NCBI RefSeq assembly: GCF_014306625.1
Contig: NZ_JACRYL010000012.1
Location: 1 to 64,000 of the forward strand
Direction: 5' to 3'
From: Pedobacter fastidiosus
GTDB lineage: Bacteria > Bacteroidota > Bacteroidia > Sphingobacteriales > Sphingobacteriaceae
Length of the DNA stretch: 64,000 nt
Below are positions 19,101-26,383 of the stretch, in pieces; within the stretch, counting starts at the first letter, position 1, and each line of letters begins with the position of its first letter. A program made the position numbers and the translations under genes. Below the pieces are notes generated by a model that saw only the letters and a program-made list of their open reading frames with translations, ran no database searches and was not told the DNA's origin.

Positions 19101-19379
19101 AAATGCTCCATTCACATCCGCAGCTGCGCTTGTAGAACTGCCTTTTACTTTAACACCAGCTCCAGGTAAAGGCAAACCCTTTTCGTCTTTTATTATACCG
19201 CGTAGTACAATATCGGCCTTGGCTTTAGCAACCAAAACCGAACTATTTATATTAACAGCAGAAGCATTAGCTGTTGCATAAAAACCACTGCTTAAAGCTA
19301 AGGTCAATGCGATAGCCTTTAAAGCACAATCTTTAAGCTTGAGTCTACCTCTAGTTAAATTTGTAATTCTTTTCATCAT
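16176..19379 (-). CDS. SusC/RagA family TonB-linked outer-membrane transporter
   Basis: A 1067-residue SusC-type porin that imports oligosaccharides through the outer membrane using TonB energy. An N-terminal signal-like stretch (about 1-40) is followed by a carboxypeptidase-regulatory-like domain (about 58-135). The plug is at about 145-265 with AVYGIRGANGVILINTK, and the barrel ends in GLTANF. No STN domain is visible, so it is not of the anti-sigma-signalling type. It starts 132 nt after a discoidin-like lipoprotein gene, and SusD follows 11 nt downstream. Expression of the unit is probably set from the 757-bp gap at 20073-20829, which carries two LacI-type operators. Confidence 0.95.
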   Translation of the reverse strand: MMKRITNLTRGRLKLKDCALKAIALTLALSSGFYATANASAVNINSSVLVAKAKADIVLRGIIKDEKGLPLPGAGVKVKGSSTSAAADVNGAFTITVPDQNSVLIVTYVGYDTKEITVGTQTTIDIVLKETAGANLQEVAIVGFGTQKKESLVGAQSSVKADELRQPVSSMSQLLAGRIPGVVNVSRNGEPGATGSDIFIRGISSLTAGDRGPLVIIDGVPNRNLNDISVYDVENFTVLKDAAATAVYGIRGANGVILINTKQGKTGSPKINVEYYEGISRFTKKPQLIDGVDYMNLANEAKYSDYLRGGSAGAFTPAYSINAVQNTAAGTDPILYPNVNWFDAIYNDFGRNRSATANLSGGVSNARYYVSLGYYGEDGLFKTDEAVNSSTKQSYSRYNVSANLNWDITGTTKMDLGIKGILGQSNFPSNLGAQDIFSQAFLINPTSFPVLYPNGSLPGISPQADQRNPYGDVTRNGYSSGYTNQLYSNLRLTQDLKEITPGLSATTMFSFDINNNNTIARTKRETLYRINPNDPYIVPGNASSGYKYGLVLQGQDFLNYGIANGGDKKIYFEAAVNYNRTFGKHAVSGLLLYNQNDNTTPFAGNLTLSLPYRLQGVASRATYAYDNKYFFEFNVGYNGSENFAPDKRYGFFPALGIGWLLSNEKFFEPLKNAIQMVKFRYSDGIVGSGGSGSGYVQTEGERFYYLTKVGSASGYTFGQNGNLGSNGLGVTAYGVDVTWAETRKQDLGFEMKTLNNNLSLIVDFFKERRENQFISRGTVPNYIGLANTPIGNLGIVENKGIDGTLQYDAKLGTNWSLNLRANVTFNKDKVIENDQAPKAYPWLEQRGLNILASTRFGYIAEKLFDTQAEINASPTQFGTLMPGDIKYKDLNGDGKIDSFDQTAIGRGDVPSTTYGFGFSLTFKSFDFGLFFQGQDNADIILNIPSFANSGGLGNMLAVASDRWTPSNPRQDAVYPRLSYGGTNNNNYQASTWWKRDVSFLRLKNADLGYTLKEGIKSIGIKRLRIYATGYNVFTISKFKLWDPELLTNNGTRYPLTSNYSLGLTANF

Positions 19380-19511
19380 AATTATTTTGTTATTAACAGA
19401 TTACTTTTGTTAGGTCTATTGATCAGTTGAAATAAAATTTTAATGCCCCGGGTTAAATCGTAGACAGAAATATTAATATGTTTTATTTACTGAAGTACTA
19501 TGTAATAGCAA

Positions 19512-20072
19512 CTATTGTTGCTCTTCTGGCACCTCAATTAAACGCCATTCTGACAATTGGAATAAAGAGCCATTATTATTTGCGGTAATACTAAGTCTGT
19601 AATATTTATACAGAACTTTGTTTTTGAAATTGTAGGTTTTGGTTAAGTTACGACCAGAAAATGTCTCACCTGTTCTGGTATCAAGATCAACAAAGTTGCT
19701 GCCGTCTGTAGAACCACTCAATTTCCAGTTTTTAGGATCCCTATCCGGCGCATCGCCACCCGATGTTAAAGTATATGATGCTACTTGTTGAGGCGCGGGG
19801 AATGTTAATTGCATGTAAAGGCTCGACTGGTAAGGATTGATCAGGAACTTTGAGTTAATGTCGTTATCCACCACTTTTAATGATCCTTCTCCTGCCGAGG
19901 AGCCACCAGAATTTTCGACGTTTACCGATAGTACTCCCTTAGCGGTTACATCTACTTTTGCTTTCCAGGTAAAAAGATCTACTGATGGGTATTCTTCTTT
20001 ACCACATCCAAAAAGTAAAACCAGAACTGCACAAAGTCCGATAGCACTCCTGGTAATTTTTAAAAGAGTCAT
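19512..20072 (-). CDS. Discoidin-like (F5/8 C-type) surface lipoprotein
   Basis: A 186-residue lipoprotein with lipobox LFGC (Cys at about 23). The mature part contains a jelly-roll that looks like a discoidin/F5-8 type C domain (about 60-180). The pattern NDINSKFLINPYQSSLYMQL, then YTLTSGGDAPDRDPKNWKL, DGSNFVDLDTRTG and a final SEWRLIEV is typical of these carbohydrate-binding modules. It is probably a surface glycan-binding protein for the SusC/SusD pair. It lies upstream of susC, whereas such proteins are more often downstream of susD. It is the first gene after the 757-bp regulatory gap. Its ligand is unknown. Confidence 0.7.
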   Translation of the reverse strand: MTLLKITRSAIGLCAVLVLLFGCGKEEYPSVDLFTWKAKVDVTAKGVLSVNVENSGGSSAGEGSLKVVDNDINSKFLINPYQSSLYMQLTFPAPQQVASYTLTSGGDAPDRDPKNWKLSGSTDGSNFVDLDTRTGETFSGRNLTKTYNFKNKVLYKYYRLSITANNNGSLFQLSEWRLIEVPEEQQ

Positions 20073-20498
20073 AATTAGTTAAATTAAAGTTTGTTAGTTA
20101 TTAAATGTGTCTTAGTTGATCGCAGACCAAGGTTGATGATATTTTTAATTGTTTTAAAAGATTTGTATTAGCGGAATAGAACTGTATTGATTCTATTTAA
20201 AGGCTTATTGCAAGGCATTTAGATTGTAAGATCTTTTGTTGTATTATACCATACATTTTATAGCAAGTATCGAATACACCGAAACAAAAAAATTTATCAT
20301 TTTGGTCTTAAGGTGTTAAGTCATTCACCTTTTGCTTCTCTGTAGGAGGCTTAGAATAGTTTTTTTAGTTGAGTTCTTTCATAAAGTTTGGTTTAGGGTT
20401 GATTTATATTTAGTTTGTTTATTCGTCTCTTAATCTTTAGGATGAGAGATTGATATGTATAATTGGCAATTAATGGATGTAAGTTGGTTTAAAACTAG

Positions 20499-20514
20499 AC
20501 TAAAACGTTTTAGT
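20499..20514 (-). promoter_or_regulatory. LacI-type operator, proximal copy
   Basis: Perfect 16-bp palindrome ACTAAAACGTTTTAGT. It shares the core TAAAACGTTTTA with the sites at 9156 and 28958. Its centre is 81 bp from the second copy, so a bivalent repressor could bridge the two. It lies about 430 bp upstream of the discoidin-like lipoprotein start. Confidence 0.75.
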
Positions 20515-20580
20515 ATAAAATCCTAAAAAAAAACTGCTTGATTTATAGCAGAGTTTATGCTTTGGAAGTATTCGGTCGGA

Positions 20581-20594
20581 CTAAAACGTTTTAG
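20581..20594 (-). promoter_or_regulatory. LacI-type operator, distal copy
   Basis: Perfect 14-bp palindrome CTAAAACGTTTTAG, the second copy in the regulatory gap before the lipoprotein-SusC-SusD unit. It lies between the terminator of the preceding unit and the proximal operator. Confidence 0.75.
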
Positions 20595-20769
20595 CATTCA
20601 ATAATAAAGATTATTTATGGCAATAAATTGCAACATATCCGTTACAATTTAAAAAGGCCAAATTATAGCCTTGATTTAATTGAGAATCCATATGAAATTT
20701 TCAATTTCAATTAAAAAAAGAGCAAAAATATGAGGAAATATTTATTTTTTATTTAAAAAATAGAATATT

Positions 20770-20810
20770 ATTGGGCAGATTATTATAATTTTTAAAATAA
20801 TCTGCCCAAT
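20770..20810 (-). terminator. Terminator of ROK kinase unit
   Basis: A perfect 15-bp stem (ATTGGGCAGATTATT with AATAATCTGCCCAAT) around an 11-nt AT loop, about 20 nt past the ROK stop. It is followed on the minus strand by AT-rich sequence with a T6 run a little further on. It ends the 28828-20830 transcript. Confidence 0.7.
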
Positions 20811-20829
20811 AACAATAAACTGTAAATAT

Positions 20830-21717
20830 TTAGGACGCGATAGACTTAAAACTTACATCGCTACAGCTTGCAGCCCCAATTAGGGCCGCGTGTTCTTTCA
20901 ATTCTGATATTTTAATAGCCGTATGAATTCCATTTCCCTTTAAGGTGGCAATTAATTCTGGTGCAAAAGCATCAAAGGCTTGGGCAATGTTCCCTCCTAT
21001 TATTACAATATCAATTTTTGATTTCTTGATGATAGGAATTAAGAACTGCGCTAAATTATAACCAAACTCCATAAATACTCTGGTTGATAAATGATCTACA
21101 TTTACGATGCTTACCAGCTCCTTAACACCATCTAAATTTTTACCACTTAACTGCTCGTATCGTTTTACAAACCAACGGGTAGATAAATAATCCTCGGCAA
21201 TTCCATCCAAAAATGGTGAGTTCCATAAATCGGCATCAATTGCTTTATCATCAATACAAAGTGACGAGCCCAAACCTGTTCCCAATGTTAAACCCAATAC
21301 ATGCGCATTTCCTTTTGCTGCACCCGCAAAAACCTCTCCTTGCAAAAAGCCTGCAGCATCATTAATAAAATGAATATTCCCAGCTGGTATTTGTAATCTC
21401 TTAGAGAGCTCTTCCTTTACGTTTACCTTGTATAATGATTTAAATTTATCTTGATCCTTAATCAGTGAAATTCCCTTTTCGTAATCAAAAGGACCTGGCA
21501 TTGCTATGCCCAAATGACGGGCATTATTTGGAATCCCATCAAATGCATCATTTATAATTTCGCACCAAGCTGCAAAAATAACTTCCTTACTTTCTTGAGC
21601 ATTAATCGCACTGCGCCTAATCGAATTTTGTACTAATGTTCTCGTCTCTAAATCTACCAATGCAGCAGTAATATGCGAACCGCCTATATCTACACCTAAT
21701 GCAACGGACTTTTCCAT
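20830..21717 (-). CDS. ROK family sugar kinase (second copy)
   Basis: A 295-residue cytoplasmic ROK kinase, paralogous along its whole length to the protein at 9204-10115. Shared blocks are GVDIGGSHIT, AMPGPFDYEKGISLIKDQDKF, NDAAGFLQGEVFAGAAKGN and LTLGTGLGS. Like its paralogue it lacks the His-Cys-Cys-Cys zinc loop of classical ROK proteins and keeps only the Glu in IAEDYLS. It starts 64 nt after the GH92 stop and ends the unit at a strong hairpin. It presumably phosphorylates a monosaccharide liberated by the cluster. Two copies under two operators suggest either two substrates or dosage (inference). Confidence 0.87.
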   Translation of the reverse strand: MEKSVALGVDIGGSHITAALVDLETRTLVQNSIRRSAINAQESKEVIFAAWCEIINDAFDGIPNNARHLGIAMPGPFDYEKGISLIKDQDKFKSLYKVNVKEELSKRLQIPAGNIHFINDAAGFLQGEVFAGAAKGNAHVLGLTLGTGLGSSLCIDDKAIDADLWNSPFLDGIAEDYLSTRWFVKRYEQLSGKNLDGVKELVSIVNVDHLSTRVFMEFGYNLAQFLIPIIKKSKIDIVIIGGNIAQAFDAFAPELIATLKGNGIHTAIKISELKEHAALIGAASCSDVSFKSIAS

Positions 21718-21781
21718 TCTATATCTATCTTGTATTAACTAATTCCTAATTCTTCTGGCCATCCTAATCAATGCCTTAAAC

Positions 21782-24049
21782 CTATTTACTTAACGAAAAT
21801 GGTTTGTCGCTTTCGCCCAATCCTCTATTTAAAGCAGGTTTACTATCCATTTCAAGTTTCAAAACCCCACCTTTCATGATATCGCTGTGCGTAATAAAAT
21901 TTTTGGTATAATCCTTTCCATTCAGCTTAGCTGATTTTATATAAACGTTGGTCGCACTATTTGCTTCTGCATCTATAATAAATTTCTTACCATTCTCTAA
22001 ATTGATTGTTGTTTTCTTAAACGCAGGGCTTCCCAAAACATATTCACCTGAACCCGGAGTAACGCTGTAAAACCCTAAAGCACTTAATACATACCAAGAG
22101 GAAGTTTGTCCTTGATCTTCATCTCCAGGATAACCATTTTCGGTTGCATCGTATAATTTATGCATCACTTCTCGGGCGTGAAACTGTGCTTTCCAAGGTT
22201 GATTTGCATAATTATATAAATAAACCATGTGCTGAATCGGCTGATTTCCATGCGCATACTGACCCATATTGGCCATCACCATCTCCGTCATTTCATGGAT
22301 CATTCCACCATAGCTACCCACATTAACTTTGTTAGGCTCGCTAAAAACGGAATCCAGTTTTGCTGTGAAATTCTGATTCCCGCCCATCATGTTGATTAAT
22401 CCTTTGGTATCTTGAAAAACAGACCATTGCCAATGCCAAGCATTACCTTCAGTAAAAGGTCCGCCCCACTCTGTCGGGTCGAAGTTCGGTGACCATTGTC
22501 CGTTTTCGTTTTTACCACGCATAAATCGGGTCGATGGGTCATAGACATTTTTGTAATTATACATTGGCTTTTCAAAAACCTCCATATAATGTTTATCACC
22601 AATCATTTTTGCCAACTCATAAGCGCAATAATCATCGTAAGCATATTCTAATGTTTTGGCCGTAGCCTCTCTGTATTTTGGATAAGGCACGTAACCAATT
22701 TTATTGTATTCGGTAACGCCATCTCTCCCATTTGCTGGCCCCCATGGCCCCTTATTCATGGCTTCATGGTAATAAGCATCAAGCGCCCTTTTAGGATCAA
22801 AAGTTCTGATCCCTTTAGCCCAAGCATCAGCCAATAAAGAAATTGCATGATTGCCGATCATACTTCCTGCCTCGCTCGGAAACGACCAAGAAGGCAACCA
22901 TCCGCACTGATCGTAAGCATCAAGCATGGCTTGCATATATCTGCCATGCATTTCTGGCTGAACCAGGGAATTTAATGGAAACTGAGCTCGGAAGGTATCC
23001 CAAAAACCAGTATCGGTAAACATATAACCTTCGTGCACTTTACCATCATACGGACTAAAATAATACGGCTTTCCATTTTTATCCAACTCATAAAATTTGC
23101 GTGAGAATAAACTTGCTCTAAAGAAACATGAATAAAAAGTTTCCATATCCGCTTTAGATCCACCTTCTACTTCTACCTTTCCTAAAGATTTATTCCAAAC
23201 CGCAGCAGCATTATCTTTAGTGTTTTCTAAAGTTTTATCTGCTCCAAGTTCTCTTTTTAAATTAAGTTCGGCTTGCTCTAAACTGATGTATGATGATGCC
23301 GTTTTAACCTGAACCTTTGCTCCTGCTTCAAATTCAATGTAAGCGCCTTTTCCTAAACCTTCTGCCGAAGTAGAATCTGCCGTAATCGTATTTCCCTTAT
23401 TTTCCCAAGTTCCATAAGCTTTAATCGGTTGATCAAACTCAACTACGAAATAACTTTTCCAGCCTCTTTTAAACCCTTCTCCATTATTTACAAAACCTGT
23501 TATTTTATTTTCCTTCGGATAAATTTTTACACCACTTAATCGAGTATATCCATCTAAAATTAAAAAGCTCTTTTTCCCTTTTGGATAAGTAAAACGAAGA
23601 TGCGCACCTCTTTCTGAAGGTGAAATTTCTGTAGTTATCTGGTTATCAAACTTTACTTTATAATAGTTTGGCTTGGCAATTTCATCAGCATGGCTAAATT
23701 TGGCTTCTCGCTTATTTTCATCAACTACCAATTTATCAACCATGGGCATAAAAGAAAAAACGGCATAATCTCTGGTCCACGAACTGCATTGATGCGCCTG
23801 TTGAAAGCCTCTAATTTTATCTTTAAAATATTGATATTTCCATCCATCACCGTTTCTTCCGGTTTGGGGTGTCCAAGTGTGCATTCCAAATGGCAATGCA
23901 GTAGTTGGATAGGTGTTTCCTCTGGTTAGTTCGTGCTTGGAGTTGGTTCCCTGCAAGGTGTTAACGTAGTGAACCCAATCTTTCTGCTGTGCCAATAACC
24001 CCTTGGCAATTAGGCAGAATAAAATGGATGCGATTAATTTTAGTTTCAT
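21782..24049 (-). CDS. GH92 family exo-alpha-mannosidase (second copy)
   Basis: A 755-residue GH92 enzyme with a signal peptide ending near LLAQ (about residue 21). Hallmarks are VNTLQGTNS, GNTYPTTALPFGMHTW, TDTGFWDTFRAQFP, HGNQPIQH at 600-607 and GDEDQGQTSSWYVLSALGF. The domain order (beta-sandwich then alpha/alpha toroid) matches the family. It shares the HGNQP variant with the other GH92 here. It starts 26 nt after the TIM-barrel-like gene and lies upstream of a ROK kinase in a single predicted unit. It likely removes terminal alpha-mannose in the periplasm. The linkage is not predictable with confidence. Confidence 0.93.
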   Translation of the reverse strand: MKLKLIASILFCLIAKGLLAQQKDWVHYVNTLQGTNSKHELTRGNTYPTTALPFGMHTWTPQTGRNGDGWKYQYFKDKIRGFQQAHQCSSWTRDYAVFSFMPMVDKLVVDENKREAKFSHADEIAKPNYYKVKFDNQITTEISPSERGAHLRFTYPKGKKSFLILDGYTRLSGVKIYPKENKITGFVNNGEGFKRGWKSYFVVEFDQPIKAYGTWENKGNTITADSTSAEGLGKGAYIEFEAGAKVQVKTASSYISLEQAELNLKRELGADKTLENTKDNAAAVWNKSLGKVEVEGGSKADMETFYSCFFRASLFSRKFYELDKNGKPYYFSPYDGKVHEGYMFTDTGFWDTFRAQFPLNSLVQPEMHGRYMQAMLDAYDQCGWLPSWSFPSEAGSMIGNHAISLLADAWAKGIRTFDPKRALDAYYHEAMNKGPWGPANGRDGVTEYNKIGYVPYPKYREATAKTLEYAYDDYCAYELAKMIGDKHYMEVFEKPMYNYKNVYDPSTRFMRGKNENGQWSPNFDPTEWGGPFTEGNAWHWQWSVFQDTKGLINMMGGNQNFTAKLDSVFSEPNKVNVGSYGGMIHEMTEMVMANMGQYAHGNQPIQHMVYLYNYANQPWKAQFHAREVMHKLYDATENGYPGDEDQGQTSSWYVLSALGFYSVTPGSGEYVLGSPAFKKTTINLENGKKFIIDAEANSATNVYIKSAKLNGKDYTKNFITHSDIMKGGVLKLEMDSKPALNRGLGESDKPFSLSK

Positions 24050-24075
24050 TTGTGTATTTGTGTGTGTGTTTATTT

Positions 24076-26253
24076 TTACCAGCGGATGTTAACCTCTACA
24101 CCTTCGCTGAAATTTTCAAAGCCTAATAAAAGCGTTTTCGATTTTTCATCCCATTCATTTTTTGTTAGGGATAAATCTGTTCCGCCTTTTTTTACTATAA
24201 TATTTGTTGGTTTTGCGGGCAATAAAATCCGCATGATGTTATTTGTATTGGATGGACTTTTTGCAATAAATGTGTAACTACTTTTAGTTACCACTTCATC
24301 GGTTGCTCTTGCAGCAGCGGCTAAAATTTGTGGTCTATTTTTATTTTCTACTTTAGAAATATTAAATAGATAAGCTTGCGTGCCCGGTTGAATGAGTTTT
24401 TCATTAACGATAGGCAATTCTGGATTAAACAAATCGATAAAAAGTCCTTCTAACTTTAATGGCTCCTTGCTTTCACTTTCATCTAAAACCGCAGCAATTA
24501 TAAAAGGATCACGTTCTAAAACAAAGTTATTTTTGGTGATAAATGGCCCTGCTTTTGCTTCGGTTTCATAAGCTTCTTTAATGGTACTGATGAATTCACC
24601 ATCGCCATTGGCTTTCATAATGAGTTCTTTAGGGTCTTTTCTTACGATAAATACTTTCCCTTTTCCAACCTGATAACTGGTTTTAACTGCCTTTTCATCA
24701 ATCCCCAATAAACCGAATAAATGTTCAGAAGGTGCTTTAAAAGTATTCCCTCCTGTGTTCCACCACTCTTTTACATTTTGAAACGGATCATTATCTCTCC
24801 CATAATAAACCAAAACACCACCATTCTTTACCCATTTAACCAAATCTTCATGATTTTCTGCAGATGCCGGTTTCATGTTCGAATAAGTCATGATCAATAC
24901 CTTCAGATCTTTCAGCGTATTTTTATTCGCTAAATTTTCCATGTGTACGGTTTCTACCGGCACGCCATGCTTTAACAAAGGAATTGCCATTCCATAAAAA
25001 TTAGATAGGTATGGATCGCTATAACCTGGGTGCGTTGGGTAATTTTGAAACATCAAGGAGTTAGAAAGTAAAACCCCAATTCCCTGACTGCCATTTAATT
25101 TGTTTTTTGATAAAGGCATTTGATTTAGAGAATTCACCATAACCTGCATCTGCGTTGCGTAAGCAGGAGATATTGGCTGTTTTTCTTGCATACCTTGAAC
25201 GCTAAACTTGCCTTTATAAATCCTATTTGGCCACGGCATTACCTCGTAATTATCAACCATAGGGTACAATAATTCTGCAGTGAAAGTTGCTTGATAATTA
25301 ATTTTGTAATCATCCCAAGATCTTGCTCTATCCTCTATCGGATCAGTTAAAAAGAAAATCTTTCTTCCAGTTGGGGCAGTCATAGAAACCATTGAGCCAT
25401 ACTCTAAAAAAGCATTTTCGAAAACACGTTCCTTACTTTTTCCATTATAAAAAACTGGTTCGCGAGAGGTGCCTGTCCAAACTTGCGCAATGTAGCCGTC
25501 CATGCCGTCTAAATTTGCCAAACTCGCCTCCGGACTAACGATATGCCACGAAGAATAATTTAACAAAGAGTGGGTAGGCACGAAACATTTTACTCTTTTG
25601 CCTATGCTTTGGCTGTAACTTTTAACGTAGCTAAAAACTTCTTTTAAGGCATTAAAATACAACTGGTATTTAAGTTTTGAAGATAAATAAGTTGCCTCAG
25701 GCGATTCATGTTGAGCCATCCAAGGGAAACCGTAATAATTTTGCCATTCCTTTTTAAAGGCATCGCCATATCCAGCTCTAGCCCAAAACTCTGGTTCTTC
25801 TAAATAAATTGCGGTAACGCCTGCATCAATTGCTCTTTTTACATGAGTTTTCATGTAAGCAATGTAGCTTGGGGTTGGTAAAGTATATGGAACATTTTTT
25901 CCATGCCAAATGGTTTCTCCATTCTGCATCATCTGGCCTTCATCTAAATGATTTTTGCCATCCCATTCGCCCAAAAAATAATCTTTGTATTGGCCCCAGG
26001 CAATCCCCGTCATAAACTGGACTTCGTAACCCTTATCTCTATAACCTTTTACACGTTCTTCAAAGTTGCCATTGTTATCGTTTATGCCATACACCATGGC
26101 AATATCCGATCGTACATCATAATCTGCACTCCATGGTGCAGAAACCTGAAAAGAAGTTTTTTCTTTAAATTTTACTTGCGCTAAAACATCGCTTTGCGTG
26201 AGAGAAACCACGATTGCGGTTAATATTATTGCGTAAAATGTTTGGTTTCTCAT
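24076..26253 (-). CDS. Large secreted TIM-barrel-like protein, putative glycoside hydrolase
   Basis: A 725-residue exported protein (signal peptide ending near VLAQ, about residue 26) that I cannot place in a named family. The first 370 residues read like a glycoside hydrolase barrel: a repeated Asp/Glu-rich strand pattern with AIYLEEPEFWARAGYG, GYIAQVWTGTSR and FLTDPIEDRARSWDDY. The middle (about 400-530) resembles a class-I glutamine-amidotransferase-like flavodoxin fold with LIMTYSNMKPASAE and KNGGVLVYYGRDND, as in GH42-type trimerisation domains. The end is a beta-sandwich. The neighbours are DUF4965 and GH92 genes. The acidic residues of the EEPEFW motif are candidate catalytic residues. 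The enzyme role is inferred. Confidence 0.6.
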   Translation of the reverse strand: MRNQTFYAIILTAIVVSLTQSDVLAQVKFKEKTSFQVSAPWSADYDVRSDIAMVYGINDNNGNFEERVKGYRDKGYEVQFMTGIAWGQYKDYFLGEWDGKNHLDEGQMMQNGETIWHGKNVPYTLPTPSYIAYMKTHVKRAIDAGVTAIYLEEPEFWARAGYGDAFKKEWQNYYGFPWMAQHESPEATYLSSKLKYQLYFNALKEVFSYVKSYSQSIGKRVKCFVPTHSLLNYSSWHIVSPEASLANLDGMDGYIAQVWTGTSREPVFYNGKSKERVFENAFLEYGSMVSMTAPTGRKIFFLTDPIEDRARSWDDYKINYQATFTAELLYPMVDNYEVMPWPNRIYKGKFSVQGMQEKQPISPAYATQMQVMVNSLNQMPLSKNKLNGSQGIGVLLSNSLMFQNYPTHPGYSDPYLSNFYGMAIPLLKHGVPVETVHMENLANKNTLKDLKVLIMTYSNMKPASAENHEDLVKWVKNGGVLVYYGRDNDPFQNVKEWWNTGGNTFKAPSEHLFGLLGIDEKAVKTSYQVGKGKVFIVRKDPKELIMKANGDGEFISTIKEAYETEAKAGPFITKNNFVLERDPFIIAAVLDESESKEPLKLEGLFIDLFNPELPIVNEKLIQPGTQAYLFNISKVENKNRPQILAAAARATDEVVTKSSYTFIAKSPSNTNNIMRILLPAKPTNIIVKKGGTDLSLTKNEWDEKSKTLLLGFENFSEGVEVNIRW

Positions 26254-26383
26254 ATTTTAATAGGTGATAAAATTATGAGCAAGAAAAAGGCAATGTAAAT
26301 CTGTTTTTCATAGTGATGATTATAATTTTCAAAGTGATGTCTGCATCAGTAGCTTGCAAGCGTCGCCCGAAAAGGTGTTCTCA

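Larger units (their letters stand above)
20073..20829. other. 757-bp intergenic regulatory region
   Basis: No convincing gene lies here. The right end carries the terminator of the ROK kinase unit (20770-20810), and two CTAAAACGTTTTAG palindromes lie at 20499-20514 and 20581-20594. The remaining 430 bp, up to the start of the discoidin-like lipoprotein at 20072, is AT-rich and unassigned. If transcription starts near the operators, the mRNA has an untranslated leader of about 400 nt, which could hold a regulatory RNA. Confidence 0.6.

Noticed and set aside
26254..26383. Possible second promoter or operator before the TIM-barrel-like gene
   Set aside because: The 130-bp gap shows no TAAAACGTTTTA palindrome and no convincing -33/-7 pair, so I treat the gene as part of the upstream unit.
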